A stretch of DNA of 12,988 nucleotides from Thermoplasmata archaeon (lineage in GTDB: Bacteria > Actinomycetota > Acidimicrobiia > Acidimicrobiales > Acidimicrobiaceae), in NCBI GenBank assembly GCA_021836665.1, contig JAKBHQ010000062.1:1-12988 (forward strand). The letters run 5' to 3'. Position numbers and translations under genes: made by a program. Below, piece by piece: positions 6,865-12,718 of this stretch. Position 1 is the first letter of the stretch. Every line of letters starts with the position of its first letter. The notes below the pieces were generated by a model. The model did not search any database and was not told where the DNA came from. It saw nothing but the letters and a program-made list of their open reading frames with translations.

Positions 6865-7463
6865 CGGCGGAAGTCATTTCACAACGGGAGATTTGGAACG
6901 GTGGCTTCCTATCGGTTTCTGACGACACCTTCGAACTTGACTCGGGATCGAAGGTGTCACGCTTAGTGGTGCACCATCCTGGAGCGGTCGTGGTCGTACC
7001 GGTGACCTCTGAGGGATTGGTGGTGGCGATAAGGCAGTTTAGGGCCGCCGCTCAAGGCGAGTTGGTGGAGTTGTGCGCTGGCAAAAGGGACATCCTCGGA
7101 GAGCTTCCGATTGAGACAGCAAGGAGAGAGCTGAAAGAGGAGTTGGGCCTTGAGGCGGAGGAGTTTGTGGAGCTGGCGGGCTTTATGAATTCACCTGGTT
7201 TCTGCGACGAGTTTACTCATCTTTTTATGGCCCGTGGACTCAGCCACGTGGGTAGGGTTCCTCAAAGCGTCGAGGAGGCTGAATCCAAGGTGGTTGTGTT
7301 GCGGCTCGAAATGTTAGCCAGTTACCTTGCTGACGGAACAGTCAAAGATGCCAAGACGATTATTGGGCTCTTTCAGGCGAGGGATTTTATTGCGTCTGAG
7401 CCTACACCATCGGACTACCTCCACGATCAGCAAGATCTGATTGAACGAATTTGCTCCGACTGA
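6861..7463 (+). CDS. Nudix hydrolase, ADP-ribose pyrophosphatase-like
   Basis: 200 residues. It is similar to the actinobacterial ADP-ribose pyrophosphatase group that lies between pyrG and xerD in many genomes (Rv1700 in M. tuberculosis occupies this position). Such enzymes cleave ADP-ribose to AMP and ribose-5-phosphate and need divalent metal. The Nudix box runs from Gly74 to Leu97 (GKRDILGE ... RRELKEELGL), with metal-binding Glu90, Glu93 and Glu94. As in actinobacterial relatives, the spacing from the first Gly to the first Glu is one residue longer than the textbook box. The upstream VAIRQFR and ELCAGKRD segments are typical of the NudF-type subgroup. GTG overlaps the pyrG stop, and xerD starts 9 nt after the stop. 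Substrate specificity is inferred from family and context. Confidence 0.88.
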   Translation: MTAEVISQREIWNGGFLSVSDDTFELDSGSKVSRLVVHHPGAVVVVPVTSEGLVVAIRQFRAAAQGELVELCAGKRDILGELPIETARRELKEELGLEAEEFVELAGFMNSPGFCDEFTHLFMARGLSHVGRVPQSVEEAESKVVVLRLEMLASYLADGTVKDAKTIIGLFQARDFIASEPTPSDYLHDQQDLIERICSD

Positions 7464-7472
7464 GTTGGGATA

Positions 7473-8408
7473 GTGGAAATAGCTGGAGAAGATGGCACGA
7501 AACGACGGGAATTATCCGAGTTCGCCTCGCTCTTTTTGGCCGATCTATCAGTTCGTAAAGGTAGATCGGTCGCCACGCTGAAGTCCTACGAGTCAGATTT
7601 CTTGATCTTTGAAACCTACCTAGATTCTCGTGGACTCGAATACGGCTCAGTTAGCCGCCAAATTATCGACGAATACCTGCAGTACCTATTAAAGGATCAC
7701 GATCCCTACAGTGCTCGTAGAGCACTTTCCGCGCTACGAGGGCTATTTAGGTTCCTTGTCAGAACGGGTCGCATGTCAGTTGACCCGGTTTACCTTGTCA
7801 AGCCGCCGAGGACCTCTTCCAGGCTTCCAAAAGCACTTTCTGAACGGGAGGTGATGGAGCTTTTAGAATCGGTTTCAGATGGCTCACCTTTGGCTCTTCG
7901 AGACAGGTCGATGCTGGAGCTACTTTATGGATCTGGACTTCGAGTGTCCGAGCTCTGTTCCTTGCGGACAGATGCCTTCCTAGACCATCCAAACCTACTG
8001 CTGGTTACCGGTAAAGGAAGTAAGCAGAGATTCGTTCCTATTTCCATTGAGGCTCTTTCGGCTACCGAACGGTATATCTTGCAAGGGCGAAGGTCGCTGT
8101 TGGCGGGCAAGGCCGATAGTGGAGCCCTGTTTCTCAATAGAACAGGTACACAACTCACCAGACAAGGAGCTTGGCTAACTCTAAAGGGCAGGGCTAGTGC
8201 AGTGGGACTAGGTTCGGTGTTTACTCCCCACACCTTGCGTCACAGTTGCGCTACCCATATGGTGGACCATGGGGCCGATCTAAGGGTGGTTCAAGAGCTG
8301 CTCGGTCACGCTGATTTATCCACTACTCAGATATATACCAAAGTGTCGATGACCAAGATGATAGCAATTCACAGACAGTTTCATCCTCGCTCGCAGGTTT
8401 TGGAGTAA
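7473..8408 (+). CDS. xerD: Tyrosine site-specific recombinase XerD
   Basis: 311 residues. XerD, with XerC, resolves chromosome dimers at dif during cell division. The N-terminal SAM-like core-binding domain is about 12-102 (FLADLSVRKGRSVATLKSYESD). The catalytic domain is about 118-300. All active-site residues are visible at a constant offset from E. coli XerD: Arg157 (GSGLRVSEL), Lys181 (GKGSKQR), His253 and Arg256 (TPHTLRHS), His279 (LLGHADLSTTQ) and nucleophile Tyr288 (IYTKV). Assignment to XerD rather than XerC rests mainly on synteny after pyrG-Nudix, where actinobacteria place xerD. The GTG start has only a weak GGGATA-like site and probably relies on coupling to the Nudix gene 9 nt upstream. 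Nothing marks it as a phage or integron integrase. Confidence 0.92.
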   Translation: MEIAGEDGTKRRELSEFASLFLADLSVRKGRSVATLKSYESDFLIFETYLDSRGLEYGSVSRQIIDEYLQYLLKDHDPYSARRALSALRGLFRFLVRTGRMSVDPVYLVKPPRTSSRLPKALSEREVMELLESVSDGSPLALRDRSMLELLYGSGLRVSELCSLRTDAFLDHPNLLLVTGKGSKQRFVPISIEALSATERYILQGRRSLLAGKADSGALFLNRTGTQLTRQGAWLTLKGRASAVGLGSVFTPHTLRHSCATHMVDHGADLRVVQELLGHADLSTTQIYTKVSMTKMIAIHRQFHPRSQVLE

Positions 8409-8417
8409 AAATCTGGC

Positions 8418-8423
8418 TAACTT
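8418..8423 (+). promoter_or_regulatory. Candidate -10 box of a leaderless promoter for the DksA-like gene
   Basis: TAACTT ends 8 nt before the ATG at 8432 and sits in a small inverted repeat (TAAC-TTA-GTTA, 8418-8428). The nearest purine-rich run (TGGAG at 8401) is too far away to serve as a ribosome site. Inferred from spacing. Confidence 0.35.
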
Positions 8424-8431
8424 AGTTAACT

Positions 8432-8809
8432 ATGTCGTCTAAGAAAACAGAGATAAGTCAAGAGGTCCCAGAAGTTATCGACCTCGCCGGGGCTCGGAAA
8501 GCTTTAGAGGAGGAGAAAGTCAGTCTCCAGCAAAAGCTCGAGGAGATGGGTTATGGAGGCTCTGGCCTTGAGTATGACGATAATTTCGCAGACTCCAGTC
8601 AAGTTACTGCCGAGAGGGGTGAAGCAGAGACACTGGTCGCACAGTTGAGAGAGGCTCTTTCGGACGTGGAGGTAGCGCTTTCGAAGATAGATTCGAATCG
8701 CTATGGGATCTGTGACAGCTGCGGACTACCAATATCGGCTGCGAGGCTGGAGGCGATTCCGACGGCAAAACTCTGCATAACATGCGTCGCCCAAAGGTCT
8801 CGCAGGTAG
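8432..8809 (+). CDS. DksA/TraR-family C4 zinc-finger protein
   Basis: 125 residues. A helical N-terminal region (about 18-88) contains the conserved acidic stretch EYDDNFADSSQVTAERGE (47-64). It is followed by a C4 zinc finger with Cys94, Cys97, Cys115 and Cys118 (YGICDSCGLPI and AKLCITCVAQ). Family members bind RNA polymerase through the secondary channel and tune transcription, some together with ppGpp. Actinobacterial versions are poorly characterised, so the exact role is inferred. The acidic coiled-coil-tip residues of E. coli DksA cannot be assigned with confidence here. The gene lies 23 nt after xerD with its own possible leaderless promoter. Its 3' end overlaps the membrane protease gene, which suggests that the two are expressed together. 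Confidence 0.88.
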   Translation: MSSKKTEISQEVPEVIDLAGARKALEEEKVSLQQKLEEMGYGGSGLEYDDNFADSSQVTAERGEAETLVAQLREALSDVEVALSKIDSNRYGICDSCGLPISAARLEAIPTAKLCITCVAQRSRR

Positions 8810-9552
8810 TGGGGGGGTATTTCAAAAAGTACGCGATATTTTTCATCGGTGCATTCATTGTCGTAGCCGCATTTCTTCGTCATATAATCACCCTTGATAC
8901 CGGATTGATCCTGCTCGCGATTGTGCCGTCGGTGATACTTCACGAAGTAAGTCATGGGTATGTTGCGCTGCTTTTTGGCGACACCACCGCAAAACGTTCT
9001 GGTCGACTTACCTTGAATCCGATCGCCCACATTGATCCATTGGGATCAATCATTCTTCCAGCGATCCTGATCCTTAGTGGTGTATCTCCCATTGGATACG
9101 CCAAGCCCGTGCCAGTCAACGTGTCCGCACTGAGGAAGCCGAGAAATCAGGCTGTTTGGGTTTCGCTTGCTGGCCCAGCCACCAACTTGGCGATTGCGTC
9201 AATTGTGGGGTTGGTTCTGCGAGAGCGACTTCTCCACGAACTTAGTGCCGCAAGTTTTTTGGGGGTTGCCACCAACGCAACTATTGGAGGAGGCGCCCTC
9301 GATCAGTATCTGTTTTACCTGGGGATAATCAACGTAATGCTCGCAATATTCAACCTGATTCCGATACCTCCATTGGACGGCTCGGCGGTAGTGGAGCGAT
9401 TTATTCCCAACAGACACCTTGCTAGCTATTACGGACTGCGGCGCTATTTTCTGCCCATCGTGATAGTAATCTTCATATTCCTGCCGGCTCTTATGCAGAA
9501 GCTCTTCACTCCATTTGTAAACGTCTGGTTTAGGGTGTTTATACCGAGCTAG
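8782..9552 (+). CDS. Site-2 protease family (M50) intramembrane zinc metalloprotease
   Basis: 256 residues from the ATG at 8782, or 247 from the GTG at 8809. It is a polytopic membrane protein with about six hydrophobic segments (near 17-34, 40-60, 88-104, 125-148, 175-195, 218-240). The zinc site HEVSH is at 54-58, and the third ligand is Asp199 in NLIPIPPLDGS (191-201). TAKRSGRLTLNPIAHIDPLG (69-88) and YAKPVPVN (106-113) are typical of the compact S2P subgroup without a PDZ domain. It probably cleaves membrane-embedded substrates, which are unknown. The start is ambiguous: ATG 8782 overlaps the DksA-like gene by 28 nt, whereas GTG 8809 overlaps its TAG stop by one base (TAGTG) and begins just before the hydrophobic segment, so I slightly favour the GTG. 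A G7 run (8811-8817) lies in the first codons. In related genomes this gene often precedes scpA/scpB; here it meets a convergent gene. Confidence 0.9.
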   Translation: MRRPKVSQVVGGYFKKYAIFFIGAFIVVAAFLRHIITLDTGLILLAIVPSVILHEVSHGYVALLFGDTTAKRSGRLTLNPIAHIDPLGSIILPAILILSGVSPIGYAKPVPVNVSALRKPRNQAVWVSLAGPATNLAIASIVGLVLRERLLHELSAASFLGVATNATIGGGALDQYLFYLGIINVMLAIFNLIPIPPLDGSAVVERFIPNRHLASYYGLRRYFLPIVIVIFIFLPALMQKLFTPFVNVWFRVFIPS

Positions 9553-9571
9553 GCTTCTCCGGGATCAAAAG

Positions 9572-9589
9572 AGGTAGCTACCTTAAGGT
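9572..9589. terminator. Overlapping palindromes between convergent genes
   Basis: AGGTAGCTACCT (9572-9583) and ACCTTAAGGT (9580-9589) are overlapping perfect palindromes in the 58-bp gap between the protease gene and the c-di-GMP gene. The site is right for a bidirectional terminator, but the stems would be short and no T-run is adjacent. Confidence 0.25.
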
Positions 9590-9610
9590 TGCAAAATTAA
9601 CGCTAAAAAG

Positions 9611-11326
9611 TTAGAGAAAACCTGGCGATTGCTCAAGGTCATCTAGGTTATCGAAGGTCAGGATCGAAACCAGTTCCCCTTCAGAAATCGGATGAGAGTA
9701 TAAGAATCCTTGGGCGTAGGGACACCCCAACTGGACTAGGGAGTCTTGTTGGTCGGCCGTTTCGACACCTTCCGCGACAATCGATAGCCCCAAAGCATTG
9801 GCCATCGCTATTATTGCCCGAACTACTGCGTAATCGTTGCCCTGCTCGTCAACTGCGGATACGAACTCCCTGTCTATCTTTAATGTGTCAAATGGCAGGT
9901 GTCTGAGGGTGCGAACGGAGGAATATCCCGTCCCGAAGTCGTCGATTGATATTAGGGTGCCCGCCTCCTTGAGCTGTGCAATTGTCCGACCGATAGTTTC
10001 AATGTCGTCCATTGCCACGCTCTCGGTGACCTCCAAGGTGAGTTGGCCGGGCGATACTTCGTACCTAGTCAGCTCGGTGGTCACGATTAGTGCGAAATTT
10101 GGATCTACAAGCTGCAGCTGCGAGACGTTAATCGCAATTTTAAGTGAGATCCCATGGTCATTGAGCGTTTTTATTAGCGAACAGGCACTCTTAAGTACTA
10201 ATTCGCCTATGCGCGATATCAGTCCGGTACTCTCGGCTAGCTGTATGAATTCAAGTGGAGGAACGATACCGTAGTTTGGCCGCATCCAACGAACCAGTGC
10301 CTCCGCCGCAACAATTTTCCTATCGTCGAGTCGCACTATAGGCTGAAACAGTGTAAACAGTTCTCCACGGTCGATTGCAAGGTGGAGTTCTCGATATTTG
10401 CTTACATGGTCGTCTGCGATTTGGGCGCTCAAGGTAGCTTCGACAATTTCATAGCGGGCTCGTCCACGCGATTTTGCTTGGTAAACGGCCTGGTCAGCTA
10501 GGGAGATCATCTGTGAAGCGTTCGTGTTCCCGTAGCAGACGCCGATGCTGACACTGACGTAGACGTCATTGTTTTCGATTAGAAATGGTTCGTCAAATGC
10601 GGAAATGACCCGGCTAGCTATTTCTTCCGCTTGTCTTTTATCGGCCAGATTCTCCATAAGAATCAAGAATTCATCTCCACCAAAGCGAGAAACCGCCCTG
10701 GCCCCCACTGCCGAATTCGTGAGGCGATTTGCAACTTGCGCCAACAACCCGTCTGCGACAAAGTGGCCCAGGCTTGCATTAATTTCATGAAAACGGTCGA
10801 CGTCTACGAAAAACACTGAGGCATATCTACGGTTAGTAATTGACCTGGCAATCGACTCGTCAAGTTTATTCTCAAACTGACTGCGTCCAGATAGCCCGGT
10901 GAGAGGATCGTGCAACCGTAGCCGATCGCTTTCGAGTTTCGCTGCGTGTATCTCTCGTAGGTCCCGCCTAATCGTCGCCAAGGCAATGGGTTGGTTATAA
11001 AGTGGGTCTGTCAGCACTAGAGATGTTACTTGGACCGGGAAGACTTTGTTGTTGGCCCAGTTTCTCAGCCATCCAACTCCTTTCCAATTCTGACCGGCGA
11101 AGATGTGGTCCAACTCTTCTGAATAAGCGAGCGAACCGTGCGCTGTTACGAAGTCGGAGAAGTGGGTTTCTGTTACATCTAGGTCGCCCGGCAGGGAGAC
11201 CAGCTCTTTTCCGACTTCATTTACAAAAACCATCTTTCCATTCGGCGTTGCAATCGCGACGAAGTCATCAGAACTGTTGATGAGGGATTCAAAATGGTTG
11301 CGCCACTGCTCGGTAGAAAATGTCAT
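9611..11326 (-). CDS. PAS-GGDEF-EAL cyclic-di-GMP signalling protein
   Basis: 571 residues, cytosolic, with no signal peptide or membrane segment. A PAS-like sensor domain covers about 11-123 (NSSDDFVAIATPNGKMVFVN). The diguanylate cyclase domain (about 130-295) has LHDPLTGL, metal Asp175 (VDVDRF), Asn183, Asp192 and an intact GGDEF at 216-220. The usual RxxD inhibitory site before GGDEF is absent (VGAR instead). The EAL phosphodiesterase domain (about 312-560) keeps the expected residues: Glu342 (EALVRW), Asn400, Glu432 (LEVTES), Asp462/Asp463 (DDFGTG), Lys483 (LKIDREF), Glu519 (AEGVET) and Gln539. Both activities are therefore possible; which dominates cannot be read from sequence. The ATG at 11326 is chosen because AGGA lies 7 nt upstream and the fold begins there. 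An upstream ATG at 11401 would add 25 unlikely residues. It is convergent with the protease gene, and no obvious partner gene is nearby. Confidence 0.95.
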   Translation of the reverse strand: MTFSTEQWRNHFESLINSSDDFVAIATPNGKMVFVNEVGKELVSLPGDLDVTETHFSDFVTAHGSLAYSEELDHIFAGQNWKGVGWLRNWANNKVFPVQVTSLVLTDPLYNQPIALATIRRDLREIHAAKLESDRLRLHDPLTGLSGRSQFENKLDESIARSITNRRYASVFFVDVDRFHEINASLGHFVADGLLAQVANRLTNSAVGARAVSRFGGDEFLILMENLADKRQAEEIASRVISAFDEPFLIENNDVYVSVSIGVCYGNTNASQMISLADQAVYQAKSRGRARYEIVEATLSAQIADDHVSKYRELHLAIDRGELFTLFQPIVRLDDRKIVAAEALVRWMRPNYGIVPPLEFIQLAESTGLISRIGELVLKSACSLIKTLNDHGISLKIAINVSQLQLVDPNFALIVTTELTRYEVSPGQLTLEVTESVAMDDIETIGRTIAQLKEAGTLISIDDFGTGYSSVRTLRHLPFDTLKIDREFVSAVDEQGNDYAVVRAIIAMANALGLSIVAEGVETADQQDSLVQLGCPYAQGFLYSHPISEGELVSILTFDNLDDLEQSPGFL

Positions 11327-11712
11327 TTTGATTTCCTGTGTCCACTGACTGGTAATCGGTAGTGACCTGGACCGATGATGAAGTTGGGGCGGGTACACCA
11401 TTGGGCCTGAGCGAATTCCGCCTTCGGCGTGTTGGGCCCAAAGGAAGGGGGGGGTATGGGATTTCGTCTGCAGCGAAGGAGTAGGTCACCTGAGGCCGCT
11501 ACTGCCGCCTGCACCAGGTCCGCTAGGGGACCACGTGTCAAATTCTTGGTGACTTTTATTGAATAGCTACTATTTAGCATCCTGCCATCGAATCTCAGAC
11601 ACCCCTTTGGGTTTATTCCGCTGGTGAGGAAATCACCCCAGATGAAATTTAGCAGAAAATTACACGGCTTTAATACTATCGATGTAATTTCATCGAAAGA
11701 ATTACTGGACAC
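11323..11712 (-). CDS. Doubtful small ORF overlapping the c-di-GMP gene start
   Basis: A 129-codon GTG-started frame ends with a TGA that overlaps the ATG of the PAS-GGDEF-EAL gene (ATGA), the arrangement of translationally coupled genes. I do not recognise the product. The first half (SSNSFDEITSIVLKPCNFLL) has a protein-like mix of residues, but the second half is Pro/Arg-rich and looks like untranslated leader. A C8 run (plus-strand G8 at 11447-11454) falls inside it. The overlap may be chance, with this stretch being the 5' leader of the signalling gene. Low confidence. Confidence 0.2.
   Translation of the reverse strand: MSSNSFDEITSIVLKPCNFLLNFIWGDFLTSGINPKGCLRFDGRMLNSSYSIKVTKNLTRGPLADLVQAAVAASGDLLLRCRRNPIPPPSFGPNTPKAEFAQAQWCTRPNFIIGPGHYRLPVSGHRKSK
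11447..11454. repeat. G8 homopolymer run
   Basis: Eight consecutive G on the + strand, 120 nt upstream of the ATG of the c-di-GMP gene. A palindrome TTGGGCCCAA lies just before it at 11432-11441. Such runs are prone to slippage; a functional effect is not shown. Confidence 0.5.
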
Positions 11713-11728
11713 TTCTAATCGGTCGCAA

Positions 11729-11765
11729 AGCAGGATCTGAACCGGGCAGCCTCTGCTATTTTTTT
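11729..11765 (+). terminator. Possible + strand terminator (stem plus T7)
   Basis: AGCAG (11729-11733) can pair with CTGCT (11753-11757), or a smaller GCAG/CTGC stem can form around 11747-11756. Either is followed by A and seven T (11759-11765). The layout is terminator-like, but no + strand gene is seen to use it, so it may be a relic or chance. Confidence 0.3.
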
Positions 11766-11769
11766 CAGG

Positions 11770-11794
11770 GGATCAAGAGAAGCTTGCTTGATCC
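11770..11794. repeat. 8-bp inverted repeat GGATCAAG/CTTGATCC
   Basis: Perfect 8-bp arms (11770-11777 and 11787-11794) around a 9-nt loop, directly after the T7 run. It could be part of a terminator, a recombination or element-end palindrome, or an operator. No second copy was noticed in the window. Confidence 0.45.
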
Positions 11795-11995
11795 TTTAGG
11801 CGATTCCGGCCGATCGACGATTGGCTGAGGTGAGGAGCCTCGACCTCTTCCCGCCCCACCTTTCCGACCCACTGACCAGGTTCACGCCGGGGGGCCTGAT
11901 TGTTGAACCGTGTCTAGGTGGAGGAACTATTTTCAGGAAATATTTCTGTTTTCGACTCATCCCGGGAAGCGATTTTTCTGCGCAATTTAGCCATG

Positions 11996-12033
11996 AGACC
12001 TCCCCAAAGATAATTCAGGGGATTCATAGCTCA
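11996..12033 (-). ncRNA. Probable omega-RNA 3' hairpin at the right end of the tnpB element (remnant)
   Basis: Read on the - strand, directly after the tnpB stop, the sequence is GAATCCCC, a 12-nt loop, then GGGGAGG. This gives a 5-bp TCCCC/GGGGA stem at 12001-12022. Actinobacterial IS605/IS607-type tnpB genes commonly end with GAATCCCC...GGGGAGGATGTC, which forms the 3' end of the guide (omega) RNA and marks the element right end; the sequence beyond it acts as the guide. Here the match continues for GGGGAGG and then diverges (TCTC). It is read as a decayed scaffold end. The rest of the RNA would overlap the tnpB 3' region. No expression can be claimed. Confidence 0.4.
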
Positions 12034-12226
12034 GAAAGCCTTAGTGCCCGGCGGACGCACGGGTCTTATGCCATCAATACCAGTCGGGTTGAAGCCGACC
12101 GACGACGACCACGGCCGCAGAATTCTTCTCCCTTGAACTCACTAACCCGCAGACTTCGCAGAAATAGGTCCGTTGGCAAAGTGGCAGGCGGTGCTTGGTT
12201 CTCTCAGCGCATTTAGAACAGTCCAT

Positions 12227-12277
12227 CGTTGTCCACCTTGGATTTTCGTCCACCTTGGATCTTCGTCCACCTTGGAT
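12227..12277. repeat. Three tandem 17-bp copies inside tnpB
   Basis: On the + strand the copies are CGTTGTCCACCTTGGAT (12227-12243), TTTCGTCCACCTTGGAT (12244-12260) and CTTCGTCCACCTTGGAT (12261-12277). All share the 13-bp core GTCCACCTTGGAT. Two extra copies add 34 bp, shifting the frame by one. Deleting two copies gives the uninterrupted TnpB reading VDPRWTTMDCSKC on the - strand. Confidence 0.9.
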
Positions 12278-12697
12278 CGACGAGTTGAAGGTCTCGACCC
12301 TGTTTCTTAGCCATAAATGCCAGTCCGCTCCTGGCTGACCCTATCGCGGCGTCCGCTGCCTTCTTAGTCGCGGCCGTCACGGCGAGGAATTTAGCTTTGA
12401 AGTCTTCCATGGCAATCTGATCGATGTTTATCACGGTTGACTTGGCCCACTTGCGTGGGTCATCTTGTGCTATCAGGTTACTTGTTGAGTGACGCCCCGA
12501 TAGGTCTTGGCGGCTTCCTTCTTGGCTCGTTGGTAGCCGTTAGAAGCCAGCTGTCCTCGTTTGGGTCTACGTCGGGCAATCTGGCGCTGATAACGACCAA
12601 GAAGTGCCTGGGCTGATTTCCCTCTTTCAGGATGAGGGAAGTAGTCGTAGGCATCGTCGGTTGCGGTGGATATCTCATTCACTCCCCAGTCAATCTC

Positions 12698-12718
12698 AAT
12701 CACCCGCCAAATCACCCG
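12698..12718. repeat. 12-bp-period tandem duplication before the RuvC-I Asp of tnpB
   Basis: AATCACCCG occurs at 12698-12706 and again at 12710-12718, a 12-bp period. On the - strand this encodes RVIW-RVIE just before IDWG, whereas relatives read a single RVIG-IDWG. The duplication is in frame and adds four residues. Confidence 0.6.

Larger units (their letters stand above)
11327..12030. other. About 700 bases without a recognisable gene
   Basis: Upstream of the c-di-GMP gene and downstream of the tnpB remnant I see no gene with family support on either strand. The region holds the doubtful 129-codon frame, a G8 run, two hairpin-like structures (11729-11765 and 11770-11794), an inverted repeat GGTTCA/TGAACC (11879-11884 with 11904-11909) and the probable right end of the tnpB element near 11996-12022. 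A 131-codon + strand frame from 11821 runs antisense through the tnpB zinc finger and is treated as a shadow. Confidence 0.6.

Noticed and set aside
11327..11720. Possible c-di-GMP riboswitch in the leader of the GGDEF-EAL gene
   Set aside because: No GEMM-type core (CACGCA...GCAAACC with a tetraloop-receptor pair) could be found on the - strand.
11718..11755. tRNA-like T-arm on the - strand (GGTTCAGATCC)
   Set aside because: The flanking 5-nt segments do not pair, the invariant purine pattern of the T loop is off by one, and no acceptor or anticodon stem could be built.
11821..12216. 131-codon + strand frame
   Set aside because: It runs antisense through the tnpB zinc finger and element end, starts with a TTG without a ribosome site, and its product resembles no family.
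12227..12277. CRISPR-like array
   Set aside because: The 17-bp units are directly adjacent with no spacers, and they lie inside the tnpB coding sequence.
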